DNA of 25,011 bases from Ramlibacter sp. (lineage in GTDB: Bacteria; Pseudomonadota; Gammaproteobacteria; Burkholderiales; Burkholderiaceae_C), in NCBI GenBank assembly GCA_026785815.1, contig JAJAZH010000438.1:1-25011 (forward strand), given 5' to 3'. Made by a program: the position numbers and the translations under genes. Below, piece by piece: positions 15,115 to 22,186 of the stretch. Each line of letters opens with the position of its first letter. The first letter of the stretch is position 1. The notes under the pieces are model-generated. The model saw nothing but the letters and a program-made list of their open reading frames with translations, was not told the DNA's origin and did not search any database.

Positions 15115-16923
15115 CCCATCTACACACCACCCCTGCGCGACATGCAGTTCGTCATGCACGAAGTGCTCAAGGTCACCGACGAGTACCAGGCCATGCCGCG
15201 GCATGCCGACGTCGATGTCGACACCATCAACGCGATCATCGAGGAAGGCGGCAAGTTCGCCAGTGAAGTCATCTTCCCGCTGAACATCAGCGGCGACGAA
15301 GAGGGTTGCAGCCTCGACCGGGAGACCCACGAGGTCAGCACGCCCAAGGGCTTCCGGCAGGCCTATGCGAAATACGTCGAAGGTGGCTGGGCCGCGCTCT
15401 CGTGCGACCCGGAATTCGGCGGCCAGGGCCTGCCCTTCGCGGTCAACCAGTGCGTGTACGAGATGCTGAACTCGGCCAATCAGGCCTGGACCATGTACCC
15501 CGGCCTGTCGCACGGCGCCTACGAGGCGATGCATGCGCATGGCACCGACGAACAGAAGAAGCTCTACCTGCCCAAGCTGGTGAGCGGGGAATGGACCGGA
15601 ACCATGTGCCTGACCGAGCCGCACTGCGGCACAGACCTCGGCCTGCTACGCACCAGGGCCGAGCCGCAAGCCGACGGCAGCTACAAGCTGACCGGCAACA
15701 AGATCTTCATCAGCGCCGGCGAGCACGACCTGACCGAGAACATCGTGCACCTGGTGCTGGCCCGGCTGCCCGATGCGCCGCAGGGCAGCAAGGGAATCAG
15801 CCTGTTCGCCGTGCCCAAGTTCAATGTCGGCAAGGACGGCTCGATCGGCTCGCGCAACGGGATCTATTGCGGGGGCCTGGAGCACAAGATGGGCATCCAC
15901 GGCAACGCGACGGCGCAGATCGTGCTGGACGGCGCGGTCGGCTCCCTGGTGGGCCAACCGAACAAGGGCCTGGCCGCGATGTTCGTGATGATGAACGCGG
16001 CCCGCCTGGGTGTCGGCAACCAGTCGCTGGGACTCACCGAGGTCGCTTTCCAGAACGCGCTGGCCTATGCCAAGGACCGGATCCAGATGCGGTCGCTGTC
16101 GGGCGTCAAGGCCAAGGACCAGCCGGCCGACCCGATCATCGTGCACCCCGACGTGCGCAAGATGCTGCTGACGGCGAAAGCCTACGCCGAGGGCGGCCGG
16201 GCGCTGGCCATCTTCTGCACGCTGCTGCTGGACAAGGAGCTGCACCATCCCGACGAGAAAGTGCGCAAGGACAGCGCCGAGCTGGTGGCGCTGCTGACGC
16301 CGATCGTGAAGGCCTTCATCACCGACAACGGCCACATCGCGACCAATGCCTGCATGCAGGTGTTCGGCGGCCATGGCTACATCGCGGAATGGGGCATGGA
16401 GCAGTTCGTGCGCGACAACCGCATCAACATGATCTACGAAGGCACCAACACCATCCAGTCGCTCGACCTGCTGGGCCGCAAGGTGCTGGGCAACAACGGC
16501 GCGACGCTGAAGAAGTTCGGCAAGCTGGTGGCGCAGCTGGTGGAGGAAGAAGGCGTCAACGAGAAGATGGCCGAGTTCATCAACCCGGTGGCCGTGCTGG
16601 GCGAGCAGATGACCAAGTTCACCACCGAGCTGGGCTTCAAGGGGTTCCAGAACGCGGACGAGGTTGGCGCTGCCGCGGTGGATTACCTTCGGGTGGCAGG
16701 GCACCTGGTGTTCGGCTACTTCTGGGCCCGGATGGCGCAGGTCGCGTTGCGCGAGATCGCCGCAGCGGAATCGGAAAAGAGACCGGTCGACCCGTTCTAC
16801 CAGGCCAAGCTGCAAACGGCGCGCTTCTACTTCGCCAAGCTGTTCCCGGAGACCGCGATGCTGATGCGCACCGCCCGCAGCGGTGCCAAGGTGTTGATGG
16901 ATACGCAAGAGGCGCTCGCCTGA
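15112..16923 (+). CDS. Acyl-CoA dehydrogenase (large, C-terminally extended type)
   Basis: This flavoenzyme introduces the alpha-beta double bond in acyl-CoA, the first step of beta-oxidation. The 603-residue product is of the roughly 600-residue class with an extended N-terminus (MPIYTPPLRDMQFVMHEVL) and a C-terminal extra domain, like DmdC and fatty-acyl dehydrogenases of Burkholderiales. Motifs: EFGGQGLP, the FAD-contacting MCLTEPHCGTDLGLLRT, KIFISAGEHDLTENIVHLVLAR, FGGHGYIAEWGMEQFVRD, and the likely catalytic base Glu443 in MIYEGTNTIQSLDLLGRKVL. ATG 15112 is chosen from the family N-terminus; the upstream in-frame codons from 15073 belong to the repeat. GGGAGG lies 9 bases upstream but within a hairpin. 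The next gene starts two bases after the stop. Confidence 0.94.
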   Translation: MPIYTPPLRDMQFVMHEVLKVTDEYQAMPRHADVDVDTINAIIEEGGKFASEVIFPLNISGDEEGCSLDRETHEVSTPKGFRQAYAKYVEGGWAALSCDPEFGGQGLPFAVNQCVYEMLNSANQAWTMYPGLSHGAYEAMHAHGTDEQKKLYLPKLVSGEWTGTMCLTEPHCGTDLGLLRTRAEPQADGSYKLTGNKIFISAGEHDLTENIVHLVLARLPDAPQGSKGISLFAVPKFNVGKDGSIGSRNGIYCGGLEHKMGIHGNATAQIVLDGAVGSLVGQPNKGLAAMFVMMNAARLGVGNQSLGLTEVAFQNALAYAKDRIQMRSLSGVKAKDQPADPIIVHPDVRKMLLTAKAYAEGGRALAIFCTLLLDKELHHPDEKVRKDSAELVALLTPIVKAFITDNGHIATNACMQVFGGHGYIAEWGMEQFVRDNRINMIYEGTNTIQSLDLLGRKVLGNNGATLKKFGKLVAQLVEEEGVNEKMAEFINPVAVLGEQMTKFTTELGFKGFQNADEVGAAAVDYLRVAGHLVFGYFWARMAQVALREIAAAESEKRPVDPFYQAKLQTARFYFAKLFPETAMLMRTARSGAKVLMDTQEALA

Positions 16924-16925
16924 GC

Positions 16926-19367
16926 ATGAGCATGACCCGTTTCCAGGTGAAGAAGGTTGCCGTGCTCGGCGCCGGCGTGATGGGCGCGCAGATTGCTGCC
17001 CATTTGGTCAACGTCAAGGTACCGGTGCTGCTGTTCGACCTGGCGGCGCCAATGGACCTGGCTTCAGCCGCGTCGTCGTCCAGGAATTCCATTGTTGCCA
17101 AGGCAGTGGAGGGCCTGAAAAAGCTCAAACCTGCGCCGCTGGGAGTGGCCGAAGACGCGGCGCTGATAGTGCAGGCCAACTACGACGAGGACCTGGAGCA
17201 GTTGCGCGACTGCGACCTCATCATCGAGGCGATCGCCGAGCGGATGGACTGGAAGCTCGACCTGTACCGCAGGATCGCCCCGTTCGTGGCGCCGCATGCC
17301 ATCCTCGCCTCCAACACGTCGGGCCTGTCGATCACGAAGCTGGGCCAGGCGCTGCCCGAGGAGATGAAGCCGCGCTTTTGCGGCATCCATTTCTTCAACC
17401 CGCCGCGCTACATGTCGCTGGTGGAGCTGATCGCGACGCCCGCTTCGGCGCCCCGGATCCTGGACGACCTGGAGACCTTCGTCACCAGCGCGCTGGGCAA
17501 GGGCGTGGTGCGCGCCAAGGACACGCCGAACTTCATCGCCAACCGGATCGGCATTGCCGGCATGCTGGCGACGATGAAGGAGGTCGAGAAGTTCGGCCTG
17601 ACTTACGATGTCGTCGACGATCTCACCGGCAAGAAAATGGGCCGCGCCAGCTCGGGCACCTTCCGCACCGCCGACGTGGTGGGCCTGGACACGCTGGCCC
17701 ATGTGATCAAGACGCTACAGGACACGCTGGACGAGAAGAGCGATCCGTTCTACGCCAGCTTCGGCACGCCGGAGGTCTTGAAAACGCTGCTGGCGCAGGG
17801 CCGCCTGGGCCAGAAGACGAAGGCGGGGTTCTACCAGAAGGTCGGCCGCGACGTGCTGCGGTTCGAGCCGGAGAGCGGCGACTACGTGCCGGGCGGCGAA
17901 AAGGGCGACGAGGTCTACGGCCGGATGCTCAGGAAGCCGGCCGGTGAGCGCCTGCAGCTGCTGCGCAATTCCGACGGCGCGCAAGGTCAGTTTCTGTGGG
18001 CGATCCTGCGCAACAGCTTTCATTACGCCGCCGTGCACCTGGCGTCGATCGCCGAGACGGCGCGCGACGTCGACTTCGCGATGCGCTGGGGTTTCGGCAT
18101 GAAGCAGGGCCCGTTCGAACTCTGGCAGGAAGCCGGCTGGCTGCAGGTGGCCGGATGGATCAGGCAAGACATCGCGGCCGGCAAGACGCTGTCGAACGCG
18201 CCGCTGCCAGATTGGGTTTTCAGCGACGCCGTGGCCGCTGCCGGTGGCGTGCACACGCCCGGCGGTTCCTGGAATCCGACTTCGCGCAAGTTCGAGCCAC
18301 GCCGCATGCTGCCGGTCCACGCACGGCAGCTCTTCCCTGAAGCGGTGTTGGGCAGCCAGCCGGCCCGCTTCGAAAGCGCCGGCCGCACATTGCACGAAGA
18401 CGCGGGGATCCGCTTGTGGACCCTGGACGACGAACAAGCTGCGGCACCGGTCCTGATCGCGAGCTTCAAGACCAAGATGCATGCGATCAGTCCCGAGGTC
18501 TGCGAAGGGCTGCAGCAGGCGGTCGAACTGGCCGAAAAGGAGTTCCACGGACTGGTGATCTGGTCGGGCGACGAGCCCTTCAGCGTCGGGGCCGACCTGC
18601 AGTCGATGCTGCCGGCCTTCATGGCGGTTGGCGTCAGCGCGATCGACGATGCCGAGCACTTCATGCAGCAGACCATGCTGCGGCTGCGTTACTCCACGGT
18701 GCCGGTGATTTCTGCAATTCACGGCATGGCGCTGGGCGGCGGCTGCGAGACCGCCGTCTATTCGTCGCGCCGGGTGGCGGCGATGGAAAGCTACATCGGC
18801 CTGGTCGAAGTCGGAGTCGGCCTGGTGCCCGGTGCCGGTGGCCTGACCTACATCGCGCGCCGCGCCGCCGAGAACCAGGCGCTGTCGACGCATCGGGACC
18901 TGCTGCCGTTCCTGACCGAAGGCTTCAGCGCCGCGGCCATGGCCAAGGTCGGCACCAGCGCGATCGAATCGCGCAAGCTGGGCTATCTGCTGGAGAGCGA
19001 CCTCGTCGTTCCCAACAAGGACGAACTGCTGTTCGTCGCGATCAACGAAGCGCGGGCAATGGACGCCGGCGGCTTCCGGCCGCCGCTGCGGCGCCCGTTC
19101 GCGGTCGCCGGCCGCAGCGGCAAGGCCACGATCCAGGGCCAGCTGGTGAACCTGCGCGATGGCGGCTTCATCAGTCGCCACGACTTCCACATCGCCTCGC
19201 TGATCGCCGAAGTGGTGACCGGCGGCGACGTCGACGCCGGCACGCTGGTGACCGAGGAGTACCTGATGGCGCTGGAACGCAAGGCCTTCTGCTCGTTGAT
19301 CGTCCACCCCAAGACCCAGGAGCGGATCCTGGGCATGCTGAGCACCGGCAAGCCGGTGAGAAACTAA
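16926..19367 (+). CDS. Fused 3-hydroxyacyl-CoA dehydrogenase / enoyl-CoA hydratase
   Basis: This bifunctional protein hydrates enoyl-CoA and oxidises the 3-hydroxyacyl-CoA. The 813-residue product begins with the NAD-binding domain (VAVLGAGVMGAQIAAHL, 11-27), continues with SNTSGLSITKLG and the catalytic-His block CGIHFFNPPRYMSLVELI and a 3HCDH C-terminal domain, and carries the crotonase domain in its C-terminal third (GADLQSML, HGMALGGGCETAVYSSR, VEVGVGLVPGAGGLTYIARR). This dehydrogenase-first order is that of Bacillus FadN, the reverse of E. coli FadB. Both crotonase glutamates appear present. ATG 16926 or 16932 can start it; both lie within a few bases of the upstream stop, so coupling is expected. 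Confidence 0.93.
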   Translation: MSMTRFQVKKVAVLGAGVMGAQIAAHLVNVKVPVLLFDLAAPMDLASAASSSRNSIVAKAVEGLKKLKPAPLGVAEDAALIVQANYDEDLEQLRDCDLIIEAIAERMDWKLDLYRRIAPFVAPHAILASNTSGLSITKLGQALPEEMKPRFCGIHFFNPPRYMSLVELIATPASAPRILDDLETFVTSALGKGVVRAKDTPNFIANRIGIAGMLATMKEVEKFGLTYDVVDDLTGKKMGRASSGTFRTADVVGLDTLAHVIKTLQDTLDEKSDPFYASFGTPEVLKTLLAQGRLGQKTKAGFYQKVGRDVLRFEPESGDYVPGGEKGDEVYGRMLRKPAGERLQLLRNSDGAQGQFLWAILRNSFHYAAVHLASIAETARDVDFAMRWGFGMKQGPFELWQEAGWLQVAGWIRQDIAAGKTLSNAPLPDWVFSDAVAAAGGVHTPGGSWNPTSRKFEPRRMLPVHARQLFPEAVLGSQPARFESAGRTLHEDAGIRLWTLDDEQAAAPVLIASFKTKMHAISPEVCEGLQQAVELAEKEFHGLVIWSGDEPFSVGADLQSMLPAFMAVGVSAIDDAEHFMQQTMLRLRYSTVPVISAIHGMALGGGCETAVYSSRRVAAMESYIGLVEVGVGLVPGAGGLTYIARRAAENQALSTHRDLLPFLTEGFSAAAMAKVGTSAIESRKLGYLLESDLVVPNKDELLFVAINEARAMDAGGFRPPLRRPFAVAGRSGKATIQGQLVNLRDGGFISRHDFHIASLIAEVVTGGDVDAGTLVTEEYLMALERKAFCSLIVHPKTQERILGMLSTGKPVRN

Positions 19368-19380
19368 CGACCTTGTGGGA

Positions 19381-19412
19381 CAGACCAAGAATTGCAACGC
19401 AATTTTGCTCTG
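19381..19412 (+). promoter_or_regulatory. AT-rich hairpin between the FadN-like gene and the thiolase gene
   Basis: In the 70-base gap, AGAATTGC (19388-19395) pairs with GCAATTTT (19399-19406, one G-U) around an AAC loop, and CAGA (19381-19384) pairs with TCTG (19409-19412) below a small internal loop. The core AATTGC-AAC-GCAATT is a perfect inverted repeat, notably AT-rich for this DNA. It could be an attenuating hairpin, a processing site or a protein-binding site. The short T-run on its 3' side is inside the stem, so an efficient terminator is doubtful. Confidence 0.35.
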
Positions 19413-19437
19413 CCGACTCTGATCAGGACGGGACACC

Positions 19438-20643
19438 ATGAAACAGATTCAGGAGGCTTATATCGTCGCCGCGACGCGCACTCCGATCGGGCGGTCGCAC
19501 CGCGGCTTTTTCCGCAACACGCGCCCGGACGAGCTGCTGGCCACAGTGCTGCGCTCGGCACTGGCGCAGGTGCCGGGGCTGGACCCGGCCGCGATCGAGG
19601 ATGTGATTTGCGGCTGCGCCATTCCCGAGGCGCAGCAGGGTCTGAACGTGGCGCGCATCGGCGCGGTGCTGGCGGGACTGCCCAAGAGCGTCGGCGGCGT
19701 GACGGTCAACCGCTTCTGCGCTTCCGGCCTGTCGGCGGTGCAGATGGCGGCCGACCGGATCCGGGTCGGCGAGTCGGACGTGATGATCGCCGCCGGCACC
19801 GAGAACATGAGCATGGTGCCGATGATGGGCAACGCGCCCTCGCTCTCGCCGATCCTGTTCAGCAACCCGGACGACATCGAAAGCTATGGCATCGCCTACG
19901 GGATGGGCCTGACCGCCGAGAAGGTCGCGCAGCAGTGGAAGGTGTCGCGCCAGGCCCAGGACGAGTTCGCCTACCGCTCGCACATGAAGGCGCTGGCCGC
20001 GATGAACGCCGGTGAGTTTTCCGCCGAGATCACGCCGGTCGACGTGTCTGAACGCGCCGTCGATCTCGATTCGGCCGAAGTCAGCGTCAAGACCCGCACC
20101 GTCAGCCTCGACGAAGGCGCGCGACCCGACACCACCGTCGAGGGACTCGCGAAGTTGAAGACCGTGTTTGCCGCGCGCGGATCGGTCACTGCCGGCAACA
20201 GCTCGCAGACGTCCGACGGCGCTGGCGCGTTGATCCTGGCCAGCGAAGCGGCGATCCAGCGCTTCGGCCTGAAGCCGCTGGCGCGCTTCGTCAGCTATGC
20301 CAGCCGCGGCGTGCCGCCGCAGATCATGGGCATCGGCCCGATCGAGGCGATTCCAGCGGCGCTGCGCTACGCCGGCCTCAAGCAGCAGGACATCGACTGG
20401 ATCGAGCTCAACGAAGCCTTCGCGGCCCAGTCGCTGGCAGTGATCCAGACGCTCGGGCTGGACCCTTCGAAGGTCAACCCGATGGGCGGCGCGATCGCGC
20501 TCGGCCACCCGCTGGGCGCGACCGGTGCGATCCGGACGGCGACTGTCGTGCACGCATTGCAGCGCAAGAACCTGAAGTACGGCATGGTCACCATGTGTGT
20601 CGGCATGGGGCAAGGCGCGGCCGGCATCTTCGAGCGGGTGTGA
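19438..20643 (+). CDS. fadA: Acetyl-CoA C-acyltransferase (3-ketoacyl-CoA thiolase)
   Basis: This enzyme cleaves 3-ketoacyl-CoA with CoA to acetyl-CoA and a shortened acyl-CoA, the last step of beta-oxidation. The 401-residue length is normal. Catalytic residues are in place: nucleophile Cys94 in VNRFCASGLSAVQM, His357 in GGAIALGHPLGATGAI, and Cys387 in MVTMCVGMGQGAAGIFERV. The last motif has MG where CxGGG is more usual. The gene follows the FadN-like gene by 70 bases that contain a hairpin, and precedes a broken thioesterase by 4 bases. A degradative rather than a biosynthetic thiolase is indicated by the operon. Confidence 0.94.
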   Translation: MKQIQEAYIVAATRTPIGRSHRGFFRNTRPDELLATVLRSALAQVPGLDPAAIEDVICGCAIPEAQQGLNVARIGAVLAGLPKSVGGVTVNRFCASGLSAVQMAADRIRVGESDVMIAAGTENMSMVPMMGNAPSLSPILFSNPDDIESYGIAYGMGLTAEKVAQQWKVSRQAQDEFAYRSHMKALAAMNAGEFSAEITPVDVSERAVDLDSAEVSVKTRTVSLDEGARPDTTVEGLAKLKTVFAARGSVTAGNSSQTSDGAGALILASEAAIQRFGLKPLARFVSYASRGVPPQIMGIGPIEAIPAALRYAGLKQQDIDWIELNEAFAAQSLAVIQTLGLDPSKVNPMGGAIALGHPLGATGAIRTATVVHALQRKNLKYGMVTMCVGMGQGAAGIFERV

Positions 20644-20647
20644 CCCA

Positions 20648-21260
20648 GTGACGGGCGACCATCTCTTCGACAGCGCTGTGGCGCTGGAACCGCAGAGTGA
20701 AGGCGTCTGGCAAGGGCGCACCATTGCCGCATACGGCAACATGATCGGGCCCTTCGGCGGCCTGACGGCGGCCCAGGCGCTGAATGCGGTGCTGCTGCAT
20801 CCCCAGCGGTTGGGCGATCCGGTGTCGCTGACCGTCAATTTCGCTGCCGCCCTGGCCGACGGGCCCTTCACCGTGCTGGCCCGCCCGGCCCGGACCAACC
20901 GCTCGACCCAGCACTGGGTGATCGAAATCCAGCAGCAGGGCCAGGCCGTGTTGACCGGCACCGCCTTCTTCGGGTTGCGGCGCGACATCTGGAGCGCCGA
21001 CGAACAACCGCTGCCCGAGGTCCCGCGGCCGGCCGACGTGGCCCAGACGCACGGCATGGCCGGGGTCGAATGGCTCAGGCGCTACGGTTTATTTCCACGC
21101 CGATGCGGCGCTCCTGCAGTCGACCGGCGCCGGCTACCTGCTCGGCCAGACCCAGGCCCAGGCCTTCCGCAACGGCTTCTTCGACCAGTCCGCACAGCTC
21201 TGGAATGAAGCCGGCGAGCTGCTCGTCACCACCCACCAGGTCGTCTACTACAAGGAGTGA
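20648..21260 (+). pseudogene. Acyl-CoA thioesterase (TesB-like, double hot-dog), internally deleted and frameshifted
   Basis: From GTG 20648 the first 146 codons match the N-terminal half of an acyl-CoA thioesterase (DHLFDSAVALE, YGNMIGPFGGLTAAQALNAVLLHP, LTVNFAAALADGPF, RTNRSTQHWVIEIQQ). At about 21083-21088 homology stops. It resumes in another frame with TVYFHADAALL and FRNGFFDQSAQLWNEAGEL through VVYYKE to TGA at 21258-21260, about 59 codons. Together only about 205 residues remain of the roughly 265-280 expected from memory, so about 60-75 residues are missing at the junction, with a frame change. The hydrolytic middle of the protein is gone, so activity is unlikely. Reading on in the first frame gives an unrelated Arg/Pro-rich tail to 21208. 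Confidence 0.82.
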
Positions 21261-21267
21261 TGCTGTT

Positions 21268-22041
21268 ATGAACCCGCAACCCGACATCCTTACCCACGTC
21301 GAGAGTGGCGTCATGACGCTGACGCTGAATCGGCTGGAGCGCAAGAATTCGATCACTGCGGCGATGTACGCCCTGCTGGCCGACGCCATCGAGCAGGCGG
21401 CGGCGGATCCGGCGATCCGCGTGGTCGTGCTGCAAGGGCATGAAACCATCTTCTGCGCCGGCAACGACATCGGCGACTTCCTGAACCAGCCGCCGGCCGG
21501 GACCGACTCGCCGGTGTTCCGCTTCCTGCGCGGCATTGCCAGCTTCCCGAAGCCGTTGGTGGCAGCGGTCTGCGGGCCCGCGGTGGGCATCGGCACCACG
21601 CTGCTGCTGCATTGCGACCTGGTCTACGCTGGTGACAACGCGGCTTTCTCGATGCCGTTTGTGAATCTCGGCCTGTGTCCCGAGGCAGCGTCGAGCCTTT
21701 TGGTGCCGCAGATGTTCGGCTACCACCGCGCCGCCGAAGCATTGCTGCTGGGCGAGCCTTTCATGGCCGAGGCGGCCCTGGAGGTGGGACTGGTGAATCG
21801 CGTGGTGCCGCCGCTGGAGGCCAACGGCGTGGCGCAGGCCGCGGCGCGCAAGCTGGCGGCAAAGCCGCCGTCCTCGCTGGCCGAGACCAAGCGCCTGATG
21901 AAGCATGGCATGCAGGCGCAGGTGCTCCGGCAGATGGCCGAAGAGGGCGCCAGCTTCGGCCGGATGCTCGGCGAGCCGGCCGCGAAGGAGGCCTTCGGTG
22001 CCTTCATGGACAAGCGCAAACCCGACTTTTCCAGGCTCTGA
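21268..22041 (+). CDS. Enoyl-CoA hydratase/isomerase, delta3-delta2-enoyl-CoA isomerase-like
   Basis: A 257-residue crotonase. FCAGNDIGDF supplies one oxyanion-hole strand and GPAVGIGTTLLLHCDLVYAGDNAAFSMPF the other. At the place of the first hydratase glutamate (GGGCE) there is Thr (GIGTT), while Glu139 in LGLCPEAASSLLVP is kept. A single retained glutamate in the PEG/PEA position and the GND motif resemble human ECI2 and bacterial delta3-delta2 isomerases, so I favour double-bond isomerisation of unsaturated acyl-CoAs over hydration. AAGGAG at the end of the pseudogene (21252-21257) is 10 bases before ATG 21268. It is the last gene of the operon. Confidence 0.88.
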   Translation: MNPQPDILTHVESGVMTLTLNRLERKNSITAAMYALLADAIEQAAADPAIRVVVLQGHETIFCAGNDIGDFLNQPPAGTDSPVFRFLRGIASFPKPLVAAVCGPAVGIGTTLLLHCDLVYAGDNAAFSMPFVNLGLCPEAASSLLVPQMFGYHRAAEALLLGEPFMAEAALEVGLVNRVVPPLEANGVAQAAARKLAAKPPSSLAETKRLMKHGMQAQVLRQMAEEGASFGRMLGEPAAKEAFGAFMDKRKPDFSRL

Positions 22042-22135
22042 TGTCACCTCCTGCTGAGTAGCGTTTAAGCGTCGTTTTGTTCGCTGCCGAACACACAGAG
22101 CTCCATAGTCCAGCTACACTGCCCTGACTTTCAGA

Positions 22136-22179
22136 ACAGGAGGCCGGGCGCTTCGCCTTTCAGCCATCCTGTCGCCCGG
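22136..22179 (+). promoter_or_regulatory. Two interleaved inverted repeats in the leader of the secretion gene pair
   Basis: ACAGGA (22136-22141) can pair with TCCTGT (22167-22172), and CCGGGCG (22144-22150) with CGCCCGG (22173-22179). The arms alternate, so the two stems compete or form a strained pseudoknot. The second stem reaches into GGGGGA (22178-22183), the only purine-rich stretch just before the TpsB ATG at 22187, so folding could limit translation. No strong sigma-70 promoter is visible in the 145-base gap; TACACT (22115-22120) is a weak -10 candidate. Confidence 0.3.
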
Positions 22180-22186
22180 GGGACCG

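Noticed and set aside
15306..16925. A long upstream extension of the FadN-like gene, giving a 1353-codon frame
   Set aside because: The extension overlaps the acyl-CoA dehydrogenase in another frame and reads as Arg/Gly/Pro-rich noise. The recognisable protein starts at 16926 with MSMTRFQVKKVAVLGAGVMG.
17715..21057. Long minus-strand frames (574 and 544 codons) under the beta-oxidation genes
   Set aside because: Their translations mirror the sense genes, have skewed Arg/His/Gln composition and contain no family motifs.
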